From NCBI RefSeq assembly GCF_034008315.1, contig NZ_CP125377.1, positions 1,624,001 to 1,688,000 of the forward strand: 64,000 nucleotides of DNA, given 5' to 3'. Below are positions 38,709 to 46,949 of the stretch, piece after piece. Under the pieces are notes generated by a model. The model saw only the letters and a list, made by a program, of their open reading frames with translations. It made no database searches and had not been told where the DNA came from. Positions within the stretch are counted from its first letter, which is position 1. Every line of letters starts with the position of its first letter. A program made the position numbers and the translations under genes. The stretch is from Pseudomonas sp. P8_241 (GTDB lineage: Bacteria > Pseudomonadota > Gammaproteobacteria > Pseudomonadales > Pseudomonadaceae).

Positions 38709-38876
38709 ATGCAGCGAAATTCCACCGCACGTCCGTGTGGAGTCAGTGCCTCAGAGCGCTTCCACGCTGAAACGTTTGCGTTCTTGCCAGTTTCTACTTC
38801 TACGCCTTTCAACCGGACATCCACAGATGCCCGGTTTTCGTCATGCTTTCGAACAGGAGTCCTGATCCATGGCTGA
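38709..38876 (+). CDS. Possible 55-residue leader ORF upstream of the SDR gene
   Basis: A short frame begins at an ATG preceded by AACAGGTGAAG, the same ribosome site that precedes dgoK, and ends at TGA 38874-38876, four codon positions inside the SDR gene (SDR ATG 38869). The peptide starts MQRNSTARPCGVSASERFH and is not recognisable. Near its end a hairpin can form (arms 38811-38820 and 38827-38836, one mismatch). It may be a leader peptide coupled to the SDR gene or a relic of a duplicated dgoK promoter and start. Confidence 0.35.
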   Translation: MQRNSTARPCGVSASERFHAETFAFLPVSTSTPFNRTSTDARFSSCFRTGVLIHG

Positions 38877-39687
38877 ACCCCTTACCCTGCCACCGGTGCC
38901 CGAGCCACCCAAAGGCGAACGCCTGAAAAATAAAGTCGTGCTGCTGACCGGCGCCGCCCAAGGTATTGGCGAGGCGATCGTCGCGGCCTTCGCGTCCCAG
39001 CAAGCCAAGCTGATCATCAGCGATATCCAGGCCGAGAAAGTCGAGAAAGTCGCGGCGCACTGGCGGGACCAAGGGGCGGATGTCGTGGCGATCAAGGCCG
39101 ACGTGTCGTGCCAGCAGGATCTGCAGGCGATGGCCAGATTGGCGGTAGAGCGCCACGGGCGCATCGACGTGCTGGTCAATTGCGCCGGGGTCAACGTGTT
39201 CCGCGATCCGCTGGAGATGACCGAGGAAGACTGGCGCCGCTGCTTTGCCATTGACCTCGATGGTGCCTGGTATGGCTGCAAGGCAGTGTTGCCGCAGATG
39301 ATCGAGCAAGGCATCGGCAGCATCATCAATATCGCTTCGACCCATTCCAGCCACATCATTCCCGGCTGCTTTCCGTATCCGGTGGCCAAGCATGGTTTGC
39401 TCGGCCTGACCCGCGCATTAGGCATCGAATACGCGCCCAAGGGCATTCGCGTCAACGCCATCGCGCCCGGCTACATTGAAACCCAATTGAACGTCGACTA
39501 CTGGAACGGCTTTGCCGATCCGCATGCCGAGCGGCAACGCGCCTTTGACCTGCATCCGCCAAAACGCATCGGACAGCCGATCGAAGTGGCGATGACGGCA
39601 GTATTCCTGGCGAGCGATGAAGCGCCATTCATCAACGCCTCGTGCATCACTATCGATGGTGGTCGTTCGGTCATGTATCACGACTGA
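38869..39687 (+). CDS. SDR family sugar dehydrogenase (galactose/arabinose 1-dehydrogenase-like)
   Basis: A 272-residue short-chain dehydrogenase. The cofactor motif TGAAQGIG is at residues 27-34, followed by an Asp (SDIQ) that favours NAD. NCAG is in place and the catalytic Ser-Tyr-Lys is in IASTHSSHIIPGCFPYPVAK. With a lactonase, an araFGH-like importer and dgo genes nearby, oxidation of D-galactose or L-arabinose to the lactone is the best guess. AGGAG lies 13 bases upstream. The preceding 274-base gap holds an operator, a promoter, a short ORF and a hairpin. Confidence 0.83.
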   Translation: MAEPLTLPPVPEPPKGERLKNKVVLLTGAAQGIGEAIVAAFASQQAKLIISDIQAEKVEKVAAHWRDQGADVVAIKADVSCQQDLQAMARLAVERHGRIDVLVNCAGVNVFRDPLEMTEEDWRRCFAIDLDGAWYGCKAVLPQMIEQGIGSIINIASTHSSHIIPGCFPYPVAKHGLLGLTRALGIEYAPKGIRVNAIAPGYIETQLNVDYWNGFADPHAERQRAFDLHPPKRIGQPIEVAMTAVFLASDEAPFINASCITIDGGRSVMYHD

Positions 39688-39724
39688 GTGTGCGAGGTTT
39701 GAGGCGCAGAACGACGCCTGAAAT

Positions 39725-39744
39725 CCAATCATCATACGATATGA
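39725..39744. promoter_or_regulatory. Operator-like site upstream of the sugar ABC importer
   Basis: CCAATCATCATACGATATGA contains AATCATCATACGATA, which matches the reverse strand of the site at 36842-36861 in 13 of 15 positions. It lies 75 bases before the binding-protein gene and probably binds the same FadR-type GntR protein. Confidence 0.6.
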
Positions 39745-39818
39745 CTTTTGGCCGTGCCGCCTTTTACCGTTTTATGGCTTTCCAAGAATGCTCAACAAAA
39801 ACAACAAGGAGTCAGCTT

Positions 39819-40823
39819 ATGAATCGTCGTCGTGGGATCCGTTCCCTGTGCTGTGCCGCTTTGGCGGTCACCGCGGTCAGCCTCACCAGTGCGTTGCTTG
39901 CGGCCGAGGAAGTGAAAATCGGTTTTCTGGTCAAACAAGCGGAAGAGCCCTGGTTCCAGACCGAATGGGCGTTCGCCGAAAAGGCCGGGAAGGAGAAGGG
40001 TTTCACCCTGATCAAGATCGCCGTGCCCGACGGCGAGAAAACCCTCTCGGCCATTGACAGCCTCGCGGCCAATGGCGCCAAAGGTTTCGTGATCTGTCCG
40101 CCGGACGTGTCCCTCGGCCCGGCGATCATGGCCAAAGCCAAGCTCAACGGGTTGAGAGTGATCGCCGTTGATGACCGTTTCGTCGATGCCAGCGGCAAGT
40201 TCATGGAAGACGTGCCGTACCTCGGCATGGCGGCGTTCGAAGTCGGCCAGAAACAAGGCAATGCCATGGCGACCGAAGCGAAGAAGCGCAATTGGGACTG
40301 GAAAGACACCTATGCGGTGATCAATACCTACAACGAACTCGATACCGGCAAAAAACGCACCGACGGGTCGGTGAAAGCGCTGGAAGATGCCGGTATGCCG
40401 AAGGATCACATTCTGTTCTCGGCCCTCAAAACCCTCGATGTGCCGGGCAGCATGGACGCCACCAATTCGGCGCTGGTGAAACTGCCGGGCGCGGCGAAGA
40501 ACCTGATCATCGGCGGCATGAACGACAACACCGTGCTGGGCGGTGTGCGCGCCACTGAAAGCGCCGGTTTCGCCGCAGCCAACGTGATCGGTATCGGCAT
40601 CAACGGCACCGACGCCATTGGTGAACTGAAGAAACCTGACAGCGGCTTCTACGGCTCGATGCTGCCGAGCCCGCATATCGAGGGCTACAACACGGCGAGC
40701 ATGATGTACGAATGGGTCACCACCGGCAAAGAACCGGCGAAGTACACCGCGATGGACGACGTGACGCTGATCACCCGCGACAACTTCAAGCAGGAACTGG
40801 AAAAGATCGGCCTGTGGAATTGA
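39819..40823 (+). CDS. araF: Sugar ABC transporter periplasmic binding protein (AraF-like)
   Basis: A 334-residue periplasmic protein of the LacI-like binding family. A signal peptide (GIRSLCCAALAVTAVSLTSALLAA, residues about 6-29) precedes EEVKIGFLVKQAEEPWFQTEWAF, typical of arabinose-binding proteins. AVINTYNELDTGKKRTDG and GGMNDNTVLGGVRA supply sugar contacts of the AraF type. AAGGAG precedes the ATG. It is the first gene of a three-gene importer whose substrate may be L-arabinose and D-galactose, as for E. coli AraF, which binds both. Confidence 0.88.
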   Translation: MNRRRGIRSLCCAALAVTAVSLTSALLAAEEVKIGFLVKQAEEPWFQTEWAFAEKAGKEKGFTLIKIAVPDGEKTLSAIDSLAANGAKGFVICPPDVSLGPAIMAKAKLNGLRVIAVDDRFVDASGKFMEDVPYLGMAAFEVGQKQGNAMATEAKKRNWDWKDTYAVINTYNELDTGKKRTDGSVKALEDAGMPKDHILFSALKTLDVPGSMDATNSALVKLPGAAKNLIIGGMNDNTVLGGVRATESAGFAAANVIGIGINGTDAIGELKKPDSGFYGSMLPSPHIEGYNTASMMYEWVTTGKEPAKYTAMDDVTLITRDNFKQELEKIGLWN

Positions 40824-40886
40824 CGGTCATTGATTTCAGCGACGGCCTCGGCGACGGGGTTGTCTGATCTGAGTGAAGAGGTGGTT

Positions 40887-42431
40887 ATGCACGCGCAAAC
40901 AATCGAACACGAACAGAGCGCCAACGGCAGCTTGCGCTTCAACGCAATTGGCAAAACCTTTCCCGGCGTCAAGGCACTGGACGGCATCAGCTTCATCGCG
41001 CATCCGGGACAGGTTCACGCCTTGATGGGCGAGAACGGCGCCGGCAAGTCGACGCTGCTGAAAATCCTCGGTGGCGCCTATACGCCGAGCAGCGGCAGCC
41101 TGCAGATCGGCGCTCAGGTGATGGATTTCAAGTCCACTGCCGACAGCATCGGCAGCGGCGTCGCGGTGATTCACCAGGAACTGCACCTGGTACCGGAAAT
41201 GACCGTGGCCGAGAACCTCTTTCTTGGCCACTTGCCCGCCAGTTTCGGCCTGATCAATCGCGGGCTTCTGCGTCAGCAGGCGTTGGCTTGCCTGAGGGGG
41301 CTGGCCGATGAAATCGACCCGCAGGACAAAGTCGGGCGCCTGTCCCTCGGGCAACGGCAACTGGTGGAAATTGCCAAGGCGCTGTCCCGTGGTGCCCACG
41401 TGATTGCATTCGACGAACCCACCAGCAGCCTCTCGGCGCGGGAAATCGATCGCTTGATGGCGATCATCGGACGCCTGCGCGACGAAGGCAAAGTGGTGCT
41501 CTACGTGTCCCATCGCATGGAAGAAGTGTTCCGCATCTGCAATGCGGTGACGGTGTTCAAGGACGGCCGCTACGTGCGCACGTTCGAGGACATGAGCGAG
41601 CTGACTCACGATCAGCTGGTTACTTGCATGGTCGGGCGCGACATTCAGGACATCTACGATTATCGGCCTCGCCAACGCGGAGCGGTCGCGCTGAGGGTCG
41701 ATGGTCTGCTCGGTCCAGGGCTGCGCGAGCCGGTGAGTTTCGACGTGCACAAAGGTGAAATTCTCGGGCTGTTCGGACTGGTCGGCGCGGGTCGTACAGA
41801 ATTGTTGCGCCTACTCAGCGGACTGGAGCGCAACTCAGCCGGGCGCCTTGAACTGCGCGGTCATGAATTGAAGTTGCACTCGCCTCGGGATGCCATCGCT
41901 GCCGGGATTCTGCTGTGTCCGGAAGACCGCAAGAAAGAGGGCATCCTGCCGCTGGCCAGCGTTGCCGAGAACATCAACATCAGCGCGCGCGGCGCCCATT
42001 CCACCTTCGGCTGCCTGTTGCGCGGTCTGTGGGAAAAAGACAACGCCGACCAACAGATCCAGGCGCTGAAAGTGAAGACGCCTAATCCGGCGCAGAAAAT
42101 CATGTACCTGTCCGGTGGCAATCAGCAGAAGGCGATTCTGGGCCGCTGGTTGTCGATGCCGATGAAAGTGCTGCTGCTCGACGAGCCGACACGCGGCATC
42201 GACATCGGTGCCAAGGCCGAGATCTACCAGATCATCCATAACCTGGCGGCCGACGGCATTGCGGTGATTGTGGTGTCGAGTGACCTGATGGAGGTCATGG
42301 GCATTTCCGACCGCATTCTGGTGCTGTGTGAAGGCGCGCTGCGTGGCGAACTGAGCCGCGAACAGGCCAATGAATCCAACCTGCTGCAACTGGCTTTGCC
42401 GCGCCAACGCGCCGACGGCGTGGCGAACTGA
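40887..42431 (+). CDS. araG: Sugar ABC transporter ATP-binding protein (AraG-like)
   Basis: A 514-residue protein with two fused ABC domains. The first has Walker A GENGAGKST at residues 48-56, signature LSLGQRQLVEIAKAL near 148 and Walker B VIAFDEPTSSLS. The second has a degenerate P-loop GLVGAGRTELL near 293 and signature LSGGNQQKAILGRW near 408, as is usual for sugar importers. GAAGAGG precedes; the ATG at 40887 is preferred to an in-frame GTG six bases earlier. It sits between binding protein and permease. Confidence 0.92.
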   Translation: MHAQTIEHEQSANGSLRFNAIGKTFPGVKALDGISFIAHPGQVHALMGENGAGKSTLLKILGGAYTPSSGSLQIGAQVMDFKSTADSIGSGVAVIHQELHLVPEMTVAENLFLGHLPASFGLINRGLLRQQALACLRGLADEIDPQDKVGRLSLGQRQLVEIAKALSRGAHVIAFDEPTSSLSAREIDRLMAIIGRLRDEGKVVLYVSHRMEEVFRICNAVTVFKDGRYVRTFEDMSELTHDQLVTCMVGRDIQDIYDYRPRQRGAVALRVDGLLGPGLREPVSFDVHKGEILGLFGLVGAGRTELLRLLSGLERNSAGRLELRGHELKLHSPRDAIAAGILLCPEDRKKEGILPLASVAENINISARGAHSTFGCLLRGLWEKDNADQQIQALKVKTPNPAQKIMYLSGGNQQKAILGRWLSMPMKVLLLDEPTRGIDIGAKAEIYQIIHNLAADGIAVIVVSSDLMEVMGISDRILVLCEGALRGELSREQANESNLLQLALPRQRADGVAN

Positions 42432-42440
42432 GAGGTGACT

Positions 42441-43412
42441 ATGATGACAGCCCAAAACAACACTTTGCCGACCCAGCGCAAGCCTCTGGACCTGCGGCGT
42501 TTCCTCGATGACTGGGTGATGCTGCTGGCGGCGGTCGGCATCTTTGTCGCCTGCACCTTGTTGATCGACAACTTTCTCTCGCCGCTGAACATGCGCGGTC
42601 TGGGCCTCGCGATTTCCACCACCGGCATCGCTGCGTGCACCATGTTGTATTGCCTGGCTTCCGGGCATTTCGACTTGTCTGTGGGCTCTGTGATTGCCTG
42701 CGCCGGCGTGGTTGCAGCGGTGGTGATGCGCGACACCGACAGTGTGTTACTCGGCGTTTGTGCGGCGCTGGTGATGGGCCTGATCGTCGGACTGATCAAC
42801 GGCATCGTCATCGCCAAATTGCGCGTCAATGCGCTGATCACCACACTGGCGACCATGCAGATCGTGCGTGGCCTGGCATATATCTTTGCCAACGGCAAAG
42901 CGGTGGGCGTGTCCCTGGAATCGTTCTTCGTTTTCGGCAACGGCCAGTTGTTTGGCGTGCCGGTGCCGATTCTGATCACCATCGTCTGCTTCCTGTTTTT
43001 CGGCTGGCTGCTGAACTACACGACCTACGGACGCAACACCATGGCCATCGGCGGCAATCAGGAAGCGGCATTGCTGGCCGGGGTCAACGTTGATCGGACC
43101 AAAATCATCATCTTCGCCGTGCATGGCGTGATCGGGGCGCTGGCCGGGGTGATTCTGGCCTCGCGCATGACCTCCGGCCAACCCATGATCGGCCAGGGTT
43201 TCGAACTGACTGTGATCTCGGCATGCGTGTTGGGCGGGGTGTCGCTGAGCGGCGGGATCGGCATGATTCGGCACGTGATAGCCGGGGTGTTGATTCTGGC
43301 GATCATCGAGAATGCGATGAACCTGAAGAACATCGACACGTTTTATCAGTATGTGATTCGGGGTTCTATTTTGCTGTTGGCGGTGGTGATTGACCGACTG
43401 AAACAACGCTGA
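42441..43412 (+). CDS. araH: Sugar ABC transporter permease (AraH-like)
   Basis: A 323-residue permease of the BPD_transp_2 family with about ten membrane segments, from LLAAVGIFVACTLLIDNFLS (about residues 29-48) to SILLLAVVIDRLKQR at the end. GLINGIVIAKLRVNALITTL and GRNTMAIGGNQEAALLAGVN are the family's cytoplasmic-loop motifs. AGAGG precedes the ATG. It completes the importer; a REP pair follows, with no other terminator. Confidence 0.92.
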   Translation: MMTAQNNTLPTQRKPLDLRRFLDDWVMLLAAVGIFVACTLLIDNFLSPLNMRGLGLAISTTGIAACTMLYCLASGHFDLSVGSVIACAGVVAAVVMRDTDSVLLGVCAALVMGLIVGLINGIVIAKLRVNALITTLATMQIVRGLAYIFANGKAVGVSLESFFVFGNGQLFGVPVPILITIVCFLFFGWLLNYTTYGRNTMAIGGNQEAALLAGVNVDRTKIIIFAVHGVIGALAGVILASRMTSGQPMIGQGFELTVISACVLGGVSLSGGIGMIRHVIAGVLILAIIENAMNLKNIDTFYQYVIRGSILLLAVVIDRLKQR

Positions 43413-43428
43413 CATTCATTACATCTTC

Positions 43429-43590
43429 AGGAGCAAGCTTGCTCGCGATGGCGGACTGTCAGCCAACATTGATGTTGGGTGCGCCGGCCTCATCGCTAGC
43501 AGGCTAGCTCCCACTGTTTTTTTGTGTTGTTTAGATGTTCCGGGTTCGCCGTAAATCCCCTGAGGCAGCTAGCCTGCCAGCGATTGACCG
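43429..43590. repeat. REP sequences downstream of the importer
   Basis: AGGAGCAAGCTTGCTCGCGA (43429 onward) is followed by an inverted ATCGCTAGCAGGCTAGCTCC ending near 43510, and a third partial unit AGGCAGCTAGCCTGCCAGCG lies at 43564-43583. They fill most of the 268-base gap before the next operon; no other feature is evident there. Confidence 0.7.
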
Positions 43591-43680
43591 TGTAACGGTC
43601 CCGGTTTTTTACTATCCCTTCCGTCACGTCCCTTAAATATTCCTTGCCCGTCCCAACCCGTTTCGGGTATCAATTTGTAC

Positions 43681-44394
43681 ATGATTAGACAGGTACGATT
43701 CGACAAGAAACAACGGGTGGTCGACGAACTCATCCGGCGCATCGAAAGCGGTCTCATGGAGGATGGCTTTCATTTGCCGGGTGAGCATCAGTTGGCTCAA
43801 GAATTCAAAGTCAGCCGAGGCACGCTGCGCGAAGCCTTGGCGGAACTGAAACGGCGCAATTACATCGCGACGCAAAGCGGCGTCGGTTCCATCGTGACAT
43901 TCGACGGTGTGGCGCTCGATCAACGTAGCGGCTGGGCCCAGGCGCTCGCGGATAGCGGAGCGCTGGTCAACACCGAAGTGCTGCGGCTGGAGGCCGTCAC
44001 GCGTACTGATCTGCTGTCGCGTTTCGGCACTGACCAGTTCATCACCCTCGACCGTCGTCGGCGTTCAAACGAAGGCACGCTGGTCTCCCTTGAACGCTCC
44101 TTGATGCCCGCCACCGGAGGCCTGGAAAGCCTGCCGCGTGTCGGTCTGATCGACAATTCCCTGACCATCACCCTGGCTGCCTACGGCTATATCGGCGAAC
44201 GAGGCGATCAGTGGATCGGCGCCGAACCGCTGAATGCCGAAGACGCCGAGTTGCTCGGGCGCCCGGTCGGCACGGTGTTCCTCAAAGCCTTGCGTACGAC
44301 ATACGATCGGCAGAACCGCTTCATGGAGCAGGTCGAAAGTCTGCTCGATCCGGTGCATTTTCGTTTGCACCTGCAATTTGGAAGTTTGCGATGA
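43681..44394 (+). CDS. GntR/UTRA (HutC-type) transcriptional regulator
   Basis: A 237-residue regulator with a winged helix at the N-terminus (LPGEHQLAQEFKVSRGTLREALAEL, residues about 34-58) and a UTRA ligand domain beginning near residue 85. Unlike the regulator at 36896 this is the HutC subfamily, which senses small metabolites. It overlaps the ADP-ribosylglycohydrolase-like gene by 4 bases (ATGA), so it probably controls its own operon. The ATG at 43681 is used; the TTG six bases earlier is less likely. Confidence 0.88.
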   Translation: MIRQVRFDKKQRVVDELIRRIESGLMEDGFHLPGEHQLAQEFKVSRGTLREALAELKRRNYIATQSGVGSIVTFDGVALDQRSGWAQALADSGALVNTEVLRLEAVTRTDLLSRFGTDQFITLDRRRRSNEGTLVSLERSLMPATGGLESLPRVGLIDNSLTITLAAYGYIGERGDQWIGAEPLNAEDAELLGRPVGTVFLKALRTTYDRQNRFMEQVESLLDPVHFRLHLQFGSLR

Positions 44395-45389
44395 CTGCGC
44401 TCAATCGTGCCTTGGGCGCGTTTTATGGACTGGCCCTGGGCGACGCCCTTGGCATGCCGACCCAATCCTTGAGCCGCACGCAGATCCAGTCGCGTTTCGG
44501 CAATATCACCGACCTCGAAGATGCCGGCCCCGATCAACCGATTGCTGCGAACATGCCCAAGGGCTCGATCACCGACGACACCGAACAAGCCATTCTGGTC
44601 GCTCAATTGCTGGTTGAGGGCGGGGGCAAGTTCGAACCGGCGGTGCTCGCGCAACGCTTGATCGAATGGGAAGCAGCCATGCAGGCCAAGGGCTCGCAGG
44701 ATTTGCTGGGACCCTCGACCAAACGCGCCATCGAGATGATTCTTGCCGGGCACTCGCCGGAAGAGGCCGGGCGCTACGGCACCACCAACGGCGCGGCGAT
44801 GCGCATCACACCGGTCGGGATCGCCGCCGATGTCGCCGATCCTCAGCGGTTTATCGCGGCTGTCGTGCAGGCTTGCCAGGTCACTCACAACACCACGCTG
44901 GGGATTTCCAGTGCAGCGGCGGTGGCGGCTGTGGTATCGGCTGGCATCAATGGCCTGGACCTTGGCGAGGCCTTGAACCTTGGTCAGCACATCGCCCAGC
45001 AGGCGGAAAACCATGGCCATTGGGTAGCCGGTGGGCGCATCGCGTCACGTATCAGTTGGGCCCGCAGCATCAGTGTCGACAGCGACCATCTGTTGCTGGC
45101 GGATTTGATGTACGACGTGATCGGCACGTCGGTGGCGTCCCAGGAATCGGTGGTGGTGTCGTTCGCCCTGGCCCAGCAAGTGGCCATCGGTGAAATGAGC
45201 GCCTTCGATGCGCTGTGCATGGCCGCCAGCCTGGGGGGCGACACCGATACTATCGCGGCGATTCTGGGCGCAATGCTCGGTGCCTGTCTGGGCCTTGAGA
45301 GTTGGCCTGTCGAGATGATCGACACGGTCAAATCCGTCAATGATCTGGAGCTTGAGCCTTTGGTGAAAGGGCTCCTCACCCTGCGCTGA
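44391..45389 (+). CDS. ADP-ribosylglycohydrolase family protein
   Basis: A 332-residue all-helical protein of the ARH/DraG family, enzymes that hydrolyse N- or O-glycosidic bonds to ribose. Metal-binding motifs are present: GDALGMP near residue 17, GSITDDTEQA near 57-66 and GGDTDTIAAILGAMLGA near 280. The gene is wedged between a HutC-type regulator and an NCS1 permease, with a PfkB kinase further on. This points to hydrolysis of an imported nucleoside-like compound, not to removal of ADP-ribose from proteins. That reading is inference; the substrate is unknown. Confidence 0.85.
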   Translation: MTALNRALGAFYGLALGDALGMPTQSLSRTQIQSRFGNITDLEDAGPDQPIAANMPKGSITDDTEQAILVAQLLVEGGGKFEPAVLAQRLIEWEAAMQAKGSQDLLGPSTKRAIEMILAGHSPEEAGRYGTTNGAAMRITPVGIAADVADPQRFIAAVVQACQVTHNTTLGISSAAAVAAVVSAGINGLDLGEALNLGQHIAQQAENHGHWVAGGRIASRISWARSISVDSDHLLLADLMYDVIGTSVASQESVVVSFALAQQVAIGEMSAFDALCMAASLGGDTDTIAAILGAMLGACLGLESWPVEMIDTVKSVNDLELEPLVKGLLTLR

Positions 45390-45401
45390 GATACATAACC
45401 C

Positions 45402-45421
45402 GTGTAGGAGCTGCCGCAGGG
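45402..45421. repeat. Half REP unit inside the glycohydrolase operon
   Basis: GTGTAGGAGCTGCCGCAGGG is a single REP half in the 93-base gap between the glycohydrolase-like gene and the permease gene. Confidence 0.6.
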
Positions 45422-45482
45422 GGTCGTGGGTCGCCGGATCGTCTTGCCCACAACCACAAAAATGGCAACAGGAGCATTTTTC

Positions 45483-46949
45483 ATGAGTTCATCGAGCGCC
45501 GGGCAAAGTGCCGGGCAACTGGAAACCCGCGGTATCGAACCGGTGCCGGAGGCCGAATGTAATGGCCATCCGCTGCAACTGTTCTGGGTCTGGTTCGCCG
45601 CCAACATTTCCATCCTCGGCCTGCCGCTGGGCGCGACGCTCGTAGCCTTTCGCGGATTGGCGATCTGGCAGGCAATCATCGTTGCGATCCTCGGCGCCGC
45701 CGGCTCCTTCGCCGTGGTCGGGATCATTTCGATTGCCGGCCGTCGCGGCCGTGCGCCGAGCCTGACCCTGTCCCGGGCGATCTTCGGTGTGCGCGGCAAT
45801 ATCGGACCGACGATGGTGTCGCTGATGTCTCGTCTCGGTTGGGAAACCGTTAACACCACCACTGCCGCGTTCGTGCTGCTGTCGTTGTGCTCGATCCTGT
45901 TCGGCTCGCCGGTCGAGGCCAAAAGCGCTCCGGTGTTGACCCTGGTGTTCATTGCGATTTTCGTGCTGCTGACGTTATCGGTTTCCGGTCTCGGTCACGC
46001 CACGCTGCTGGTGATACAGAAGTGGGCGACTTACGTGTTCGGCGCGCTGAACATTCTGGTCGGCGGTTTCCTCTGTGCGACCATCGACTGGAGCGCAGTA
46101 TTGAGTGCCACGCCTGCGCCGCTCAGCGCGATGATCATCGGCGTCGGCACCATGGCCGCCGGCACGGGGATTGGTTGGGCCAACGCCGGTGCCGACATGT
46201 CGCGCTATCAGCACCGTAGCGTCAAGGCCGTGCGCCTGGTGGCGTCGGCGGCATTTGGTGCGGGGATTCCGCTGGTGCTGCTGATCACCCTCGGCGGCTT
46301 GCTGTCGGTGGGCAATAACGACCTGGCCCAGGCCACTGACCCGATTATTGCGATCCGCGACATGCTGCCGACCTGGATGGCCGTGCCGTATCTGATCACT
46401 GCGTTCGGCGGCTTGTTGCTGTCGAACAACCTGTCGGTGTATTCCGCCGGTTTGACCACGCTGACCCTCGGTTTGAAGGTCAAGCGTGTCTACGCGGTTG
46501 TGGTCGACATCGTCGCGATCTTCGCCGGTTCGATTTACTTCATGTTGATTGCCGACAGCTTCTACGGCCCGTTCATCACTTTCATTTCCCTGCTGGCGGT
46601 GCCGATTACCGCGTGGGTCGGGATCTTTGTGGTCGACCTGATTCACCGTCATTACTACAGCCCCTGGGATCTGCTGGACGTCAGTCCGAACAGCGCCTAT
46701 TGGTATCGCGGTGGCGTCGAGTGGCGTGCCTTCGGTGCATGGGCGATCGCCATCGTGCTGGGTTTCAGTTTCACCACCATCGGCACCACGGCTGAAAACG
46801 TCTGGTTCAAAGGCTTCCTGTCCGACTCGTGGCTGGGCCATAACGGTCTCGGCTGGGTCGTGACTTTCATGGTGGCGGGGGGGATTTATTCTATTCTCGG
46901 CGGGGCGAAAGATCGTCGCGCCGCGCAAGTCGAGAATGCTCATGCCTAG
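45483..46949 (+). CDS. NCS1 family (purine-cytosine type) permease
   Basis: A 488-residue inner-membrane transporter with about twelve helices. The start of helix 1 (LFWVWFAANISILGLPLGAT) and the loop SIAGRRGRAPSLTLSRAIFG are characteristic of cytosine/purine NCS1 carriers, as is TGIGWANAGADMSRYQ near residue 225. CAGGAG lies 10 bases before the ATG. Its substrate is probably a nucleobase or nucleoside, in keeping with the glycohydrolase and kinase genes on either side. It overlaps the kinase gene by 8 bases. Confidence 0.87.
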   Translation: MSSSSAGQSAGQLETRGIEPVPEAECNGHPLQLFWVWFAANISILGLPLGATLVAFRGLAIWQAIIVAILGAAGSFAVVGIISIAGRRGRAPSLTLSRAIFGVRGNIGPTMVSLMSRLGWETVNTTTAAFVLLSLCSILFGSPVEAKSAPVLTLVFIAIFVLLTLSVSGLGHATLLVIQKWATYVFGALNILVGGFLCATIDWSAVLSATPAPLSAMIIGVGTMAAGTGIGWANAGADMSRYQHRSVKAVRLVASAAFGAGIPLVLLITLGGLLSVGNNDLAQATDPIIAIRDMLPTWMAVPYLITAFGGLLLSNNLSVYSAGLTTLTLGLKVKRVYAVVVDIVAIFAGSIYFMLIADSFYGPFITFISLLAVPITAWVGIFVVDLIHRHYYSPWDLLDVSPNSAYWYRGGVEWRAFGAWAIAIVLGFSFTTIGTTAENVWFKGFLSDSWLGHNGLGWVVTFMVAGGIYSILGGAKDRRAAQVENAHA

